56,299 bases of DNA from the NCBI GenBank assembly GCA_003024175.1, contig MDYQ01000177.1:1-56299 (forward strand), in the 5' to 3' direction. The notes under the pieces are model-generated. The model searched no databases. It saw only the letters and a program-made list of their open reading frames with translations, and was not told the origin of the DNA. A program made the position numbers and the translations under genes. Numbering within the stretch: the first letter of the stretch is position 1; each line of letters opens with the position of its first letter. Of this stretch, positions 1-12,300 are shown in pieces. Origin of the DNA: Planoprotostelium fungivorum. Its lineage: Eukaryota; Evosea; Variosea; Cavosteliida; Cavosteliaceae.

Positions 1-464
1 TTGATGGTGTCTCTTGTGATTATTTTCGTGCAATGGTGGCCCGTATGGATTCCTCTCCTCTACACCGTAATCATGGTGCTGTGTGTTCCTGTTGTTTCTG
101 CTTTGATATCCTTGAGACTGGATGGTCGTCGGTGTGTGACGAAGTCCACCGACTCACCTCTGTTCCATCACCCTCATAGACATAAGCCTATCTCTTTCAA
201 CGTGATTTCAAGCTTCTAACTCACCATCTGTCTCTGTGTCAACAACCATTGGGGAGGATAAGGAGGCTGGTCGGTGTCGATGACGGCAGAGTGCAACAGC
301 TCGTCCTGCGCGCCTGCAAATTGCGTCGAGTATTCAGTCTCCCACGACGGAGGATAACGACCGTGAATAATGTCCTGACGACTTCCCGAGCCATAGAAGT
401 TGATGATGCTGCGATCTCTCGCTATAGAGGCTGAGCTATAACGACGGCTGTTTTCAAGGCTCAT
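1..464 (-). CDS. hypothetical protein, 5' part (partial)
   Basis: I do not recognise this protein. It starts at an ATG at 464 (MSLENSRRYSS...) and reads about 80 residues. It then splices with phase-0 GT-AG introns into a 10-residue exon (AYVYEGDGTE) and a third exon rich in N, H, R and Q that is still open at the left edge. Both introns begin GTGAG and are about 40 bases long. The composition is polar and low-complexity, with no membrane segment or catalytic motif visible, so it is probably disordered. The 3' part lies outside the window. Confidence 0.55.
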
Positions 465-536
465 CGTTGGTGTCTTTGGTTTAAATTATCACCGTTAGAA
501 GACATCTATTTTTAAATAATTACAACCCACTACACT

Positions 537-755
537 TCACCGTGCAACAGTTGGTGTCCACGTATCATCTGTCTATAGATTGGCCGTGATTTTCAGACTC
601 ACAGTTACTCCTGCTGTCCAAATTGATGGTAAGTTCCTCGGTCTATCATAATCGCCAGCAAAAATGGGTATTCTGGGGACTGTCACGTTGTAGTAGTTGG
701 CGAGTTTTCTCGGTGTTTCTGCAAACCATGACTGATGTGAGAATACATAGAACAT
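537..755 (-). CDS. small hypothetical protein (about 64 aa)
   Basis: This is a two-exon reading frame with ATG at 755 (MFYVFSHQSWF...). A 30-base GT-AG intron (573-602) has a normal GTGAGT donor. A short last exon ends ...TDDTWTPTVAR and stop. An in-frame stop just upstream of the ATG supports this start, although an upstream exon cannot be excluded. No family is recognised. It sits between the gene at the left edge and the divergent GPC1 gene. Confidence 0.4.
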
Positions 756-831
756 CACGTTTCACGCCACGAACTCATCAAATCAATAGAGCTATCCGAG
801 CACTCCCTTCTTTACGAACGATTCACCGGCA

Positions 832-2729
832 ATGTCCTTCGATCCTCCATCTCCAGAAGATGGATCACCTCCATTTGGTTCGCCCGTTCGGTGATACTCG
901 ACGACAATGAAGAAGATGAAGAATTGACTCTTTTCAGGTCACCCACCGGAGGAGAATGGGATGAAGCGAAGATCTTGGCGGATGTCTACGAGAACGACGA
1001 CGATATGGAACTATGGTCAACTCACATAGGTAAATACATATGATCCCTCACGGAATCTGATTGATTATTTCCATCACGATGCCGGACTGATAGTATAACA
1101 GATGCCGCCACCTTGTTACAATCATTTCTCAAACGGTACCTCATCTTCATCGTCTCCACCTCTCAATTTCCCACAGAGAACTCATTCGAGAGAAATTGAA
1201 AGAGCAGATCACTTATTTCAAGAACCTAAAAACGATGGCCACATCGAGAACCGAGGCCGTGAAGAAATCTTTCTTCGAAGGAAGAAAATCGATCAACCGT
1301 GATAATCTCAAACGCATCTTGAAGAACAAGAAAAAGGTGACGGCTTCATACCAAACACGTTGATGTTGATGATCAATAATGAATCTCGATCTGATGATGG
1401 ATGTAGCAAATGGAGAACAACATGTCCACTCCTCCCTTCATCAAGACGTCCGATAAGCTGTGAGTCGTTTTCTCACTTGACACATAGATCTGAAATTCGA
1501 TCAGTGCATTCACCTTTGGCATCGTCGTTCTATTGGTATCTGAATTGATCCTTCTCGAATATCCCACCTTCTTCTATCAGTGGTACACGTTTCTCCTCGT
1601 TCCAGTGAGTTTTCCACGGAATTTCGATCTTAACCTGATCATCACAGCTATTATTGGCTCGCTATTACACCTACGAGAAGAGCAAATTCCACTATTTCAT
1701 GTTGGATTTCTGTTATTTTGCCCAATTCATGCTCATGGTCTTCCTCTACCTCGTCCCCCACAACCACATCTGGTTCCAGGTACTCGAAATCTCCGCGAAA
1801 TTTCCTCACCCCCCCAGGTTGTCTTCTGTGCCACGACGGGGCCACTCTTAACGGGCATCGTGATGTGGAGGAATTCTCTCGTCTTTCACGATCTGGACAA
1901 GTTGACTTCGGTGTTCATTCACATCTTCCCTGCACTCGTTACATTTGCCCTGAGATGGTATCCCAGCCGACACTTTAGCGTCTGCAGTGAAGAGGAGCAT
2001 TGCACCATGAATTATGGAATCGTGGGATTTTTGACGATATTCATCTATGTCATGTGGCAGGTGATGACGATACGATCGATGATCATGATCGTGAAACATA
2101 TGGGATGAGATGAGATGCTGATGATGATGACAGATCATGTACTTGTTCAAGACGGAAGTGGTGGATGGAAGGAAATTGAGGAATGACAAGGCCATCATGA
2201 CTTCTGCACGATGGATGTCACAAGTGAAACCACATCCCATCTGGCAGTACTTCAGAAAGAGAGGTGCCAAAGAGAGCCATGCCATACCCGTCCTCGTTGG
2301 TGAGTCATCATCGTCATCAACATCAGCATCACCACATCATCCACATTATCAGCATCATCAACATCATCGACATCATCGTCTCAACATCGACGTCATCATC
2401 AACATCACCGTTTCGTGAAGATCATCATCATCTCACATCCGTGACTGATCTCCTCAGCCGTTCAACTCCTCTACACAGTGGCCACGCTGATTCCCACCCT
2501 CATCGTCTTTCACAGCTTCCTGTTACACTCCCTCTACCTCGCTGGTATCTCTCTCGTCTGCATCTGGAACGGTGCAAACTTTTACTTTGACGTTTTCTCG
2601 GAGACCTACACGAAGAGGCTCAAGGTCCAGATGAGAGAGGACAGCATGCAGGAGAAGAAGGAGGGGAGAGAAGAGAAGAAGAAGATGGAAGAAGAAGAAC
2701 AGAGAGCACAAGCTTCGGCTTCGACGTGA
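832..2729 (+). CDS. GPC1: glycerophosphocholine acyltransferase GPC1
   Basis: The family (Pfam DUF2838) transfers an acyl group from acyl-CoA to glycerophosphocholine, making lysophosphatidylcholine in the ER membrane. About ten exons splice in frame to roughly 435 residues. The N-terminus is acidic and coiled (MSFDPPSPEDG...). The conserved membrane core follows, with the family stretch YEKSKFHYFMLDFCYF and then NSLVFHDLDKLTS..FIHIFP. There are several hydrophobic segments and the downstream WNGANFYFDVFS block. The C-terminus is Lys/Glu-rich. Introns are 38-160 bases; the one at 1780-1817 carries a GAAATYTC doublet, and the one near 2300-2458 is a CAT/CAN microsatellite. It ends 95 bases from the convergent RER1 stop. 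Confidence 0.9.
1780..1817 (+). repeat. GPC1 intron carrying a GARATYTC doublet and C-run 3' end
   Basis: A 38-base intron splits the GPC1 membrane core between ...HIWFQ and VVFCATTG. It holds two near-palindromic 8-mers (1786-1793 and 1797-1804) separated by three bases, followed by CTCACCCCCCCAG. The intron at 17756-17794 in the RapGAP gene has the same layout and an almost identical 3' half. The two genes are unrelated and on opposite strands. Confidence 0.85.
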
Positions 2730-2824
2730 TAAAGAAGATGAAGGCGGTGTCGTGATGATGGAAGATGGAATCACGATGTGATTGGAGATGATGGATATGC
2801 AAAATGAACGATGGTCGATGTCGT

Positions 2825-3517
2825 TTATTGGTTGCCGTACTTTGGCTTCTTGATATCGAAGGGAACGTAGTTGTGTCTTAACATGTGTTGGATCTGCTTT
2901 CTCAGCATGACACCAGCCAGACAGAACCAATAGACGAGAAGGATGGGCCAGAAGACTGGAAGGTCTAAGAAGGGGAAGAGAGTGGCGATGAAAGCGATGA
3001 CGATGGCGCGTGTGACGTTGTGCCTGCGTTCGCATCAGCATGTGAACAGACATTATCTTCCACGTAAATCTCAAATCATGTTGCACAGTCATTCTCATGT
3101 CCGAACTCACCAGAACTTGAATTCGAAGAGCTTTCGGATGAATGGCTTGAATTCATCGTCTGATTGGGAGGGCAGAGCTGGTTCTTCATCGTCGACCGTT
3201 TGGGCTTCTGGATCAAACTTTGGAGACAAGAAGAGGACTAAGAGATTGAGAACGTAGATACCCAGGGCGTAGGTAATGATGTACCAGCCTCCAGCCAACA
3301 GCTGCGATCGTTCATATCTTCCTCACACGCAATTGAGACTTACCGTTCTCAAGAGGTACACGACGAGGAGAGCCGTAGTGGCACCCCATCGGGCGTAGGT
3401 GTATGGTTTTGTCTTATCCAGATATGTCTGGTACAGACGAGCCAAATGAGTTCTTCCTTGAGAACCTAAAGAGGCTTTGATCTTTCTCCACACGGAGGAG
3501 ACGCCGGCTGCGGACAT
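2825..3517 (-). CDS. RER1: RER1, Golgi-to-ER retrieval receptor
   Basis: RER1 retrieves ER membrane proteins from the early Golgi by recognising their membrane segments. The ATG at 3517 gives [14 protein letters not shown], followed by the conserved [18 protein letters not shown]. After an intron (donor beside 3344, acceptor before 3301) comes [20 protein letters not shown] with [18 protein letters not shown] further intron leads to [12 protein letters not shown] and [14 protein letters not shown]. The four membrane spans and the loop motif [16 protein letters not shown] of the family are all present. The stop codon TAA lies inside an AATAAA. The start is 158 bases from the divergent copine start, so the two share a promoter region. 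Confidence 0.95.
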
Positions 3518-3675
3518 GATGGTTTCCCGGGTATATGATGCGGCCGATCTGATAAGGTGAAGCAGTTGTAGTCGAACAGCGTTTTTGGAGGATGAGAACA
3601 CCCGAGGTCCTTCTTTGAAGAGCAGCAGAAACACCCGAGCCTCTCTCGTCTCATCGCGGACACACGACACGTCTA

Positions 3676-6387
3676 ATGAACAAATCATTACAGTTGTCAG
3701 GAGAGGTGATCAGGGAGAGAGAATGGGATTGGCTTCCTGACGAAGTGTTGGGAAGTCATCGTGCTGCTCAGAATATTCGATTAGAGATCTCGTGTAGGTC
3801 AGTCACCATCATCATCGCACACGATGCTCATCCTCTATAGTGGTCTAGCGAGAGTCGATCTGTTGTCTAAATCGGATCCGCTCGTCCTCGTGTACATAAA
3901 GAAATTGGGTCAGCGTTCTACCTGGAAAGAAGTTGGCCGTACAGAATGCATCAAGAACAATCACAACCCAAAGTTTGCCACGCCCATAGAACCCATACCA
4001 TACGAATTTCCCGTCAGGCAACAACTTAAATTCTGGGTCATCGATGTCGACCAGGTGAGGTATCATCGTCCTCCACATAGAGGATGCATGATGGAGAGAA
4101 GTTGAGATTCGTAGATGAATCAATTCGATACGACGAGAATCGAGTCACAAGACAAGATCGGAAGAGTCGTGAGTTCTTATGATGATGATCCTCTTCTTCG
4201 TGTTCCAACACTTCCCAGAAATGCGAGTTGGCTCAGATCGTTGGTGCACCTGGTGGTATCTTCTCTGCTCCTCTCAAGTGATCATCATCTTGCGTTCTTC
4301 CACATACCTTCATTCCTCTCATCACAGAGCCCAATCATTCTTGTTCGTGTCCATTCTCTCTATGTTACAAGAGTCGATCCATTTTATTCATTTTATATTG
4401 TGAACGATATAAAATAAATAAAATCAATTCACTCATTTTAATGTAGGAATACGAACAATCCGAAGGGTTCGGGATTCATTCACATTCGAGCCACAGAGAT
4501 TGGGTCTAAAAACAGCTTCGCTCGCATCGTCATCACAGGCCACAACTTGGACAAGAAGGACGTCTTTGGAAAGTCAGGTGACTGTCGCACGTCATACTGA
4601 CACGTCTGACATGCATAGATCCTTATCTATCCTTCTACCGCATCAACGCAGAGGGAGATCACACACTGGTACACGAGTCAGAATTCATCCGTTGTACACT
4701 GGATCCCGGTCAGTCCAACCTCTTCCCGGGAATCCACCCTCTTCCCGGGAATATTACGATCACGTGATCTGATACTGTACAGTGTGGAAGCCGATGGTGA
4801 TTTCTCTGGGTAAATTGTGTTCGAATCACGTGGAAGATGATTTCATGGTCAAGTGTTTCGATTGGGATCAATTCAAAGGCCACGACCTCATAGGAACAGC
4901 CACGGTGAGTTCGATGAAATATGTCAATCATGACGTGATGATGGTGATGATGATGATGATCACCATGATGAACGTGAGCTCATCACGATGCTGATCGAGT
5001 ACAGTTGCGTCTCACAGACATCGTTCCTGGTATGGTGAGATATCGTTAGATGTGATGACACGATGACTCAACGATGCCACAGAACGTACCTCTCATTCAC
5101 CCAAAGAAATCGAGGAAAAAAGGATACAGACATTCTGGCGTTCTACAATTCCACAGCGTCGACTATCTCAACGTCCCCAGGTATCCACCTCTCCGTGAAA
5201 TCTCACTGAAATCTCCTCAGTTTCCTCGATTACATCATCAACAAGACGGAGATCGAGATGGTCATCGGCATCGATTATTCGTGTAATTATCCATCTACAA
5301 CGATCACGTGACACATCACAGCTTCCAATGGACCCAGGCTGAATCCATCATCACTTCACTACTACGACGGCACCACTGCTAACGAATACGTAACTGCCAT
5401 GCGATTAGTCGGTGATGTCTGTGCCGCTTACGATCATGATAATCTCATTCCCGTGAGTTTTCTACGGAATTTTACGGGATAAATGGTGATAGGCGTTCGG
5501 ATTTGGAGCGGAATTGCCGTCTGGGACGTTGTCCCACTGTTTCCCAGTCAATCTGAGAGACGACGTGAGTTTTCATCCAGTTTTCATCGAATTCTCACCC
5601 GAAGTTCTACAGCCCTATTGTAAAGGTATCCCTGGGGTCGTGGAGGCCTACAATCGATCACTGGATAAAGTGAAGGTGGATTTTATCATCTACAACCTGC
5701 CGAGATTGATTCGATCAGTTGGCTGGACCCACGAGACTTTCACCTCTCATTCAGAGAGTGATCGATCTGGCCAGTAAGAATCGAGACGGAAGTAAATACT
5801 ATCTCCTCCTCATCATCACAGACGGAACGATCAACGGTGCACGAGATCATCATCAATCCCATCATCATCACGATGAACTCGTCTCGTGTAATGACACCCC
5901 TTAGACATGGGAGAGACCGTGGTGGCCATCAGAGAAGCCTGCTCCCTCCCCATCTCCATCCTCATTGTCGGCGTAGGACCAGGAGATTTCAGTCAGATGC
6001 ACATGCTCGACGACGACACTAACAAACTCAACTTCACCCGTGACATCGTCAACGTATTCACTTTTTCTCCTCGATCCTCCTAACTCTCTACAGTTTCTGC
6101 GGCTGAGAAGCTACGCCAGGTCATCTCTCGAGCAGATGGGTAAGGACACATTGTCTGAGATACCGAAACAGTTGGTATCCTACATGCTGCAGCAGAAGAT
6201 TCCACCCGACGACATCAAGACGCAGGAGATGTCAGCACCCCCGACGCCGATGATGAAGCAGCCGCCTTCGAGTCCGACACTGGCCACGTCACCAAAAAAG
6301 AAGAGGCTGGTCGATTACATCAGAGGCTCTCTAGACTTGGGAAGAAAGAGATCCAACTCTCTCCCCCTGCAGAACAACACGGAATAA
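3676..6387 (+). CDS. copine (C2A-C2B-vWA)
   Basis: Copines are Ca2+-dependent, phospholipid-binding proteins that move to membranes on calcium signals. The ATG at 3676 leads into C2A (RVDLLSKSDPLVLVYI) and C2B (EDDFMVKCFDWDQFKGHDLIG). The copine/vWA domain follows. The metal-binding loop is intact: IDYSSSNGP, spliced with a GTAATT donor at 5283, fits DxSxS. YLLLIITDGTIND, SLPISILIVGVGPGDF and FTRDIVNF are also present. The C-terminal tail is Pro/Ser-rich. About a dozen introns interrupt it; those at 5283-5321 and 5676-5718 contain CATCTACAAC, and one near 5181-5220 is a GAAATCTC doublet. The stop TAA is part of AATAAA. Confidence 0.95.
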
Positions 6388-6523
6388 AATGGACGTTTAA
6401 AATGAATATTTGGGACTTTTAAACGGACAATTTGGGACTTTTATTTTCTGTATTCGCTCGTGGGTGGTAGGGGTGTCGGTGTGGTGTAGTCCAATTGCAT
6501 GGTGATCTGATCACGTGATCAGG

Positions 6524-7382
6524 TCACGTGATCGACATAGCGTTGTAGACGGGCGGTTTCACCTCTCTGAAATAATTGGGCTCGGCGGTCTGTCTGTAGC
6601 CCAATTTGGCGAACAACCTGCGTGACTTTTCGTTATCTTCACCAATCTATGGATATTTAGTGTGACTTGTGATGAGTCGGACGCGTACTTTGGATAGAAA
6701 GACTTTGGTCCGGAGGTGATGGTGAGCGTAACTCATCATCAAGTGGATGGCTTCAGACGCGACACCTCTTCCTCTCGATTTGACTTCTGCGATCATCACT
6801 TCCATCTCTCCGGTTTGATACGGGTTCGCTTCGTTGTGTTCCTCTTCTTCTGTTTTTGAATGAGACGAGTCGATGATGGAGCTGTCTTACTGTTTGACTC
6901 TTCTTCTTCGTTCAGGAAGGAATGGAAGAAGAGGTTGACGTCCCCGCACATGACTGACGACGGTCAGATGTGTGGAGGTGATGAACTGCACCATGCTGTG
7001 TGAACGGGTCGATGGATTCCGTCGGAAACTCTTTGGGATCGAGACGTCTATCGAGGATGATGAACGTGAGCTCTGTTCAAATCAGATGATGTTAGATTGG
7101 AAGTCATCACTGTGCTCGTCTTCTCGCCAGGATATCTGGTTCTCGTATTCTTCCTCTAACGTCAATTCTTCAGAGGCAGTCAACTCTGTCATCGATGAGA
7201 AAGTGAAATCTGTCAACGTGATCACCTCTCATTTCTGGATCACTCATCCACTGGTGATACCTCTTGACGTGCTCCTCAAAGTATGGGACCAATGTGATGT
7301 TCTCTCCATCCTGTCACAGAATGAGTTCTATAGATGATCGTATCTGGTGCCTCACGAGCCTCGTATTGCTATTGATCTTCAT
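6524..7382 (-). CDS. NAT9: N-acetyltransferase 9 (NAT9, GNAT family)
   Basis: NAT9 is a GNAT-fold acetyltransferase linked in animals to microtubule stability. The ATG at 7382 gives MKINSNTRL, which splices to DGENITLVPYFEEHVKRYHQ. Next come LTASEELTLEEEYENQISW, a middle GNAT core (EVMIAEVKSRGRG.., coenzyme A loop) and IGEDNEKSRRLFAKLGYRQ. It ends ...REVKPPVYNAMSIT. Order and spacing match the family along its whole length. The start is only 80 bases from the divergent POP4 start, implying a bidirectional promoter. CACGTGATC palindromes lie just past the 3' end. Confidence 0.92.
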
Positions 7383-7462
7383 CACGCGATGTGTCGATGT
7401 GTTTTTTTCAAAAATTTGAGACGAATCACATCAGATCGCATCATCGCACACAAGGAAAAGAG

Positions 7463-8529
7463 ATGGCGGATAGGAAGAGAAAAAATGAAGAGGATCCAAA
7501 GAAGCGTAAGACTTCGAAGATCACGGAGATCAGACAGGAACTGCAAGATGCAGGCCTCACCAAAGAATCAACGAAATTCATGCAAGCGGTTCAGAACGTG
7601 ATGTCTACATCCTCTTGTCTGTTCTGAACATCGAATCAGGTGTTCAAAGAAGAAAAGCCATTGTATCAATACATCGTCCCCAACGAGCCAGCACACACAC
7701 CGGTGCCACTCGAGACATTCTTTCCAGAGCACTACTCTCAGCAAAGTGTTACTGAATTTCAAGAGAGTTTGAACAGACGATGTGACATCGGTGAGAGACA
7801 AGTGTTCGTCAACTCTGCAATCCTTCAGAAAAGAGACGAACAATATAAGATGAAGGTGAGAACATCCGATGTCGTTGTGACTGCCATGTTGATCATCTTC
7901 CAATCAGGCATTGAAGAAGCGATCGATGAACGCACAAGAGAAGAGGAAGAAAGACATGCTCAACGTACCCGTCGATCAATGTCAATATGAATCTCTCATG
8001 CCCCTTCACGAACTGTGGAAGGAGTACACAGCCAAGATTCTAAAGAGTAACAACCACGCTCCTGCAACATTCTTGAAATTAGATTATCACGGCGCCATTG
8101 TTACCGGTGAGTCCAGATGATGGAAATCGAATAAAATGAATAAACCTGATATTTATTGTTCAGTGACGAGGAGCAAATGCCCAACGTATATCGGTGAGTT
8201 GAGGAAATTTCGTTGAAATCTCTCAAGTGTGGTAGGCCAGAAGGGTATCATTGTACAAGAGACGGAGAACACATTCAAAATCGTCACGAAGGAGAATAAA
8301 TTGAAAGGTGAGGATTTATTCTTTTTTTCGAGGGATTGACTCTCCACAGTGATTCCCAAGGCACACAGGTGGAGTGATGAATGATGACGTCATCTGATCT
8401 ATTTTCAGTGAATTCTCGTTGCTGATGGAGCCTTCGCTCGTCACCATCTACGGGAATCATTTCTGCTACCGTACACACGAGAGGTCCACGAGAAAATTCA
8501 AACCGAAGAATACAATCGAGATCGTTTGA
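7463..8529 (+). CDS. POP4: RNase P/MRP subunit POP4 (Rpp29)
   Basis: POP4/Rpp29 is a core protein subunit of RNase P (tRNA 5' processing) and RNase MRP (rRNA processing). The N-terminus is basic (MADRKRKNEEDPKKRKTSK). A linker with the family's MPLHELWKEY motif follows. The conserved Sm-like barrel reads LKLDYHGAIV, VTRSKCPTYIGQKGIIVQE and TFKIVTKENKLKVIPK, then IYGNHFCYRTHERSTRKFK. At least five GT-AG introns interrupt it; one contains the doublet at 8204-8222. The start was chosen as the first ATG before the lysine-rich segment. Confidence 0.95.
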
Positions 8530-8761
8530 ATTATTTCGATTCTATATCGTAGACGATGATGATCATGTGATCGATGTGACGACGGAACAAGTTTCGATCT
8601 TTCATTTGGTATTTCACGCACTCACATGCACGCATCTCGATCACTATCCTTTCGGCGGAATAGCCAGCATGTCTCGCTCGCAGGAATAGAATGATAGACT
8701 TCCATTTTCTCCCCAACGTATATACGTAGAATAAGATCGCACGATTTCATCATTTCTCTTC
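8530..8761. other. intergenic, no clear gene
   Basis: The stretch between POP4 and the remnant to its right holds a 61-codon minus-strand frame (8531-8716) with no recognisable family and no convincing splice structure. I see no tRNA, repeat or clear promoter motif. Confidence 0.4.
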
Positions 8762-9090
8762 TCATCTTCTCAACAATGTCTGCGCTATGGCAACGTATCC
8801 GTTGGGGTGCGCCTCTCTGACGGCTTCAACGATCACATCTGGTGATGCATTGACACGATCCTGGACGACCCTTGCAGTTGCACCGTCTTGAAATCAGGGC
8901 GCCATGCGTATTTCGATAGTTCTCTTATAACGTGATTGTTGCATCTGATCGACTTTGGAGTGGGCGAATAAGAACTGCACTGCGGCGGTCTGTCCTCTAT
9001 ATCATGTCAATCCGCTCCAAAGAGGGTGCTTATGTGCACCATCTCGAGAACGTTGGCTTCCACAAAAATCCCAGCTATATAGATCTAACC
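8762..9090 (-). pseudogene. decayed ankyrin-like fragment
   Basis: Read on the minus strand, pieces such as VEANVLEMVHISTLFGAD, GQTAAVQFLFAHSKVDQM and the terminal IVEAVREAHPNGYVAIAQ resemble ankyrin-type helix pairs. They lie in different frames and are separated by stops (near 9008 and 8893) with no good donor/acceptor pairs to join them. The closest comparison in the window is the intact ankyrin/F-box-like pair at 51-53 kb. It may be a pseudogene or a gene with introns I cannot resolve. Confidence 0.25.
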
Positions 9091-9339
9091 ACCTGAGGAG
9101 ATTTTTCCACCTTTAAATCTCCTACGAACACTCGCACCTACGTATGATCAGCCACATGACCTTCTATAACATGACATACCCTCCATCCTCCTCGACGATG
9201 GTAGAGGCAGTTGGTGTGCTCTAATCATCATCGCAGCGATCGCTCAATTGTCGGGATCTGTGTTCACACAAACTGTCAAGCCTGCCAACTTGAACCCGGG
9301 GTCGCATCAACCGTTTTTTCAGAGAGCAACAGGGGCAAG

Positions 9340-12300
9340 ATGGGTCTAAATCCCTTCCTCTTATTTATCTTGCTGGGTGAGAACACGGAGATGAAGAGAT
9401 GACTGATGGACAATCAGTCGGGGCGTATGGACAATCACCCACCGAGTTCATCTATCACAGCAACTCGTCTCAAGTCACGGCGGCAGCGTTCACAACGGCT
9501 CTATCCTATGCATTGAAGGTAAGCACAGGATGGATGAAACATGCGCCTCCCTCTATACGCAAGATGAATTCTCCTCACTCGATAAGAGCGCTCTCACCTT
9601 CGGTCTCTCTTCTCTGACATCGGATTAGATGCCCGCTCAGAGGACAGCCATACGTTCGATCACATCGAACGGCAATACTTCATTCATTCGCATGTTCCTC
9701 TTAGATCAGGCGATCTATTCAAATCAACCCTCTGAGGACGTCTTGGCACAATTATCGAATCTAATCAGTGGAGGGTGCGAATCATTCCGGATCTCGTCCA
9801 TCTGACAATCACATTAGCACGTTGACTGGCGTTCTAGCTCCCACAGGAGCTCAAACTCTCGGTCTCCTCCATCTCAACTCTTTGAAGGGACCCATCATTC
9901 CGATCTTCGATCCCATCACCGTCACACCTCTTCCAGAGTCACACGGCCACCTTCACGTCACCTGGAATTCCCTTCCCAACTCATGCACCATCATGAATCT
10001 CAACTTTTCTTCTTGGCAGGTGATCCCATCTCATATGATGTCACCATTCCATCTGATGTGAGTCTCTAGATCACTTCGAATCAAAATGTCAATTGCACGA
10101 GTGTAACGGAAGAGTCTTCGAATGAGACCATGTGCTATGGCGTGATGGGAGACTCGATCGCCATCAGCATCCGGTTGATGTGCCAGGGAAATTACTCCTC
10201 CATCGTGATGACATCACCGATGGTGAGTCGTGAAGACATCGATGATGATGACCTCTGATGGTTTCAGACCTTCGTGCCTTTCGTCGCTGCCTCACAGGCA
10301 GTGGATGCAGTTTACTCGGGTGGCATATTTAATTGGTCCGCTGGTCCCTACCCCTGCGAACAAGCTTTCAGCCGTTTCTCGGCTTGGCAGGTGGGCGCCA
10401 CATTCAAATTTCGAACGTCTCACCGAATCTATCAGTTGGTCCTGACCAATAGTACCGGAAAGTTTTATTATAATGCGACCCAGAATACCACGTCCTCCAT
10501 CGCAATATCATTACCCTACGGTTTCATTTATAATTATTCTCTCACTCTAGCTTGTACTGATCCGTGAGAATTTTCCTCGATCTTTACAATCTCACCCAAC
10601 CAGACTCCGAAATTCCGCACCACTGACCGGCGTACTGTACGCCACCATACTTACGTACGTAAACCCCTTCAGTTACGTCACCACCACTGCGGGCTACCTG
10701 GGTAATTACAGTTACGCTCTCGTTACGCTTCCATACTCGGATTGTAGACAAGTGGGATCTACAAACGCCAGTCCACTGATACAAATGGTGATCGGTAGAA
10801 CGGTACAGAATGTGAGTTACGTAACGATGACGTATAATGACGTCATCAGGCCACTTGTATCGAATTGTCGACGTCGACTTACAAGTGTGACGTTTACGCG
10901 GGAGAGGGGTCATTCGTGAGTGACGACGTTTCTCGGAAATTTCTCGACTGACGCATTGTGGTAGAGATATCAGGCTGCTGTACAGTGTATCAATGGAATG
11001 AGAAGCAAACTGACCCTGTCTAATCTCATCACCATCCCATCCATCAACTACAGTGAGGGTCTCAACCTCGTGAAAACTCATCGAGATTTCAGCTATCTCA
11101 TCGATCATCCCGGATGCTCCGTCGAATATTTCCGACGGTCTACAAGCCGTCATCTTCTCATCTACAATGAGCCAGACGTTCAATATCACAGATTTCGGAT
11201 ACGAATTGTCACCACTGCCCGAGCCTCCCGCGAATTTCACCTCACTTCCCATTCACTTCGAGGTGATCTACAACCTGCCATTCTCGTTTATTTCTCAACC
11301 GTTGTAGATGATCGCCGTCGGACCCAACGGAGTGTACCAGGGTGGAGCTCTACCAGGACCCGTGGTCTTCATCTTCAATCTGACCATCTACAACGTCACT
11401 TATTCTCCGAATTTCAAATTGTTCCTCTACAACGAGACGAGTCAGACTTACGTATCAGCCACGGATACTTGTTCGGCCGACAACAAGTTTGACATGGTGA
11501 GGGAGAACGTATGGTACGTATCCACCTGTCATTTCACCGCCTTCGCCGTGTTTGCCCCCGTGCCGCCACAGAACGACACACAATACGTAAACACTTCCGG
11601 TGTAGTCGTCACGACGAGTGAGGAAATTCAACGGAAATTCGCTGAACCTTTCCAGCGGAAAAGTCTGGACTGAGTGGAGGCGCCATCGCCGGCATCATCA
11701 TCGGTACGGAAATTTCCGCGAGATCTCGTTGACCCGTACAGGTTCTATTTTTGGCGCCATTCTTATCGTGGGGCTGATTGTGGGCCTCATCCTTTTCATC
11801 AAGAGAAAGAGAGACGAGACGTTCAGAACAGCCTTGAGAGGCTCCCTGGGCTCGAATACGTCGCACGTGTTATCTCTGCGAAATTTCGATACGGTGTCAC
11901 CACCCGTCTACAACCCTCGCGGATCTCAAAGACATCTGCAAGAAGGGTCGCGCGTGGCTTCATCTAGAAGTCTGTACGAGGAGGAGGTGAGATTTTGGCG
12001 GGAAGATGAGGATTTAAATTTCAAATAGATGACCGATGCGGAGAGGAGACACTCGCAGAGACCGTTACCCGTCCCGGTGCCCACTTCACCATCCAGCTCG
12101 AGGAAGCTTCCCTTGCCTCCAAAAATAGAACAGGGTAGTCTCAAACTCAAATACGGCCTGAAAGATCCTCCACACGTGAGATATCTCATACGACGTCTTC
12201 ATTTCGACGAAGAGTGACATACGTACAGCAGCCGAGACATCTTCCCACTGGAGAGAGGGTGCTACAAGTGTCGGATTCGACGTTAAACCCTAATCCCATA

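Noticed and set aside
2523-3110. 195-codon minus-strand frame
   Set aside because: It spans the end of GPC1 on the opposite strand and the RER1 introns; Ser/Leu-rich shadow of a Lys/Glu-rich coding end.
5181-5220. U12-type intron (GTATCC donor) in copine
   Set aside because: The donor continues ACCT rather than TT and no U12 branch motif (TTCCTTRAC) is near the acceptor; it fits the ordinary short-intron family with a GAAATCTC doublet.
10584-11252. 222-codon minus-strand frame
   Set aside because: It is antisense to well-supported exons of the membrane glycoprotein, which carry sequons and clean splice sites; the minus frame looks like codon shadow.
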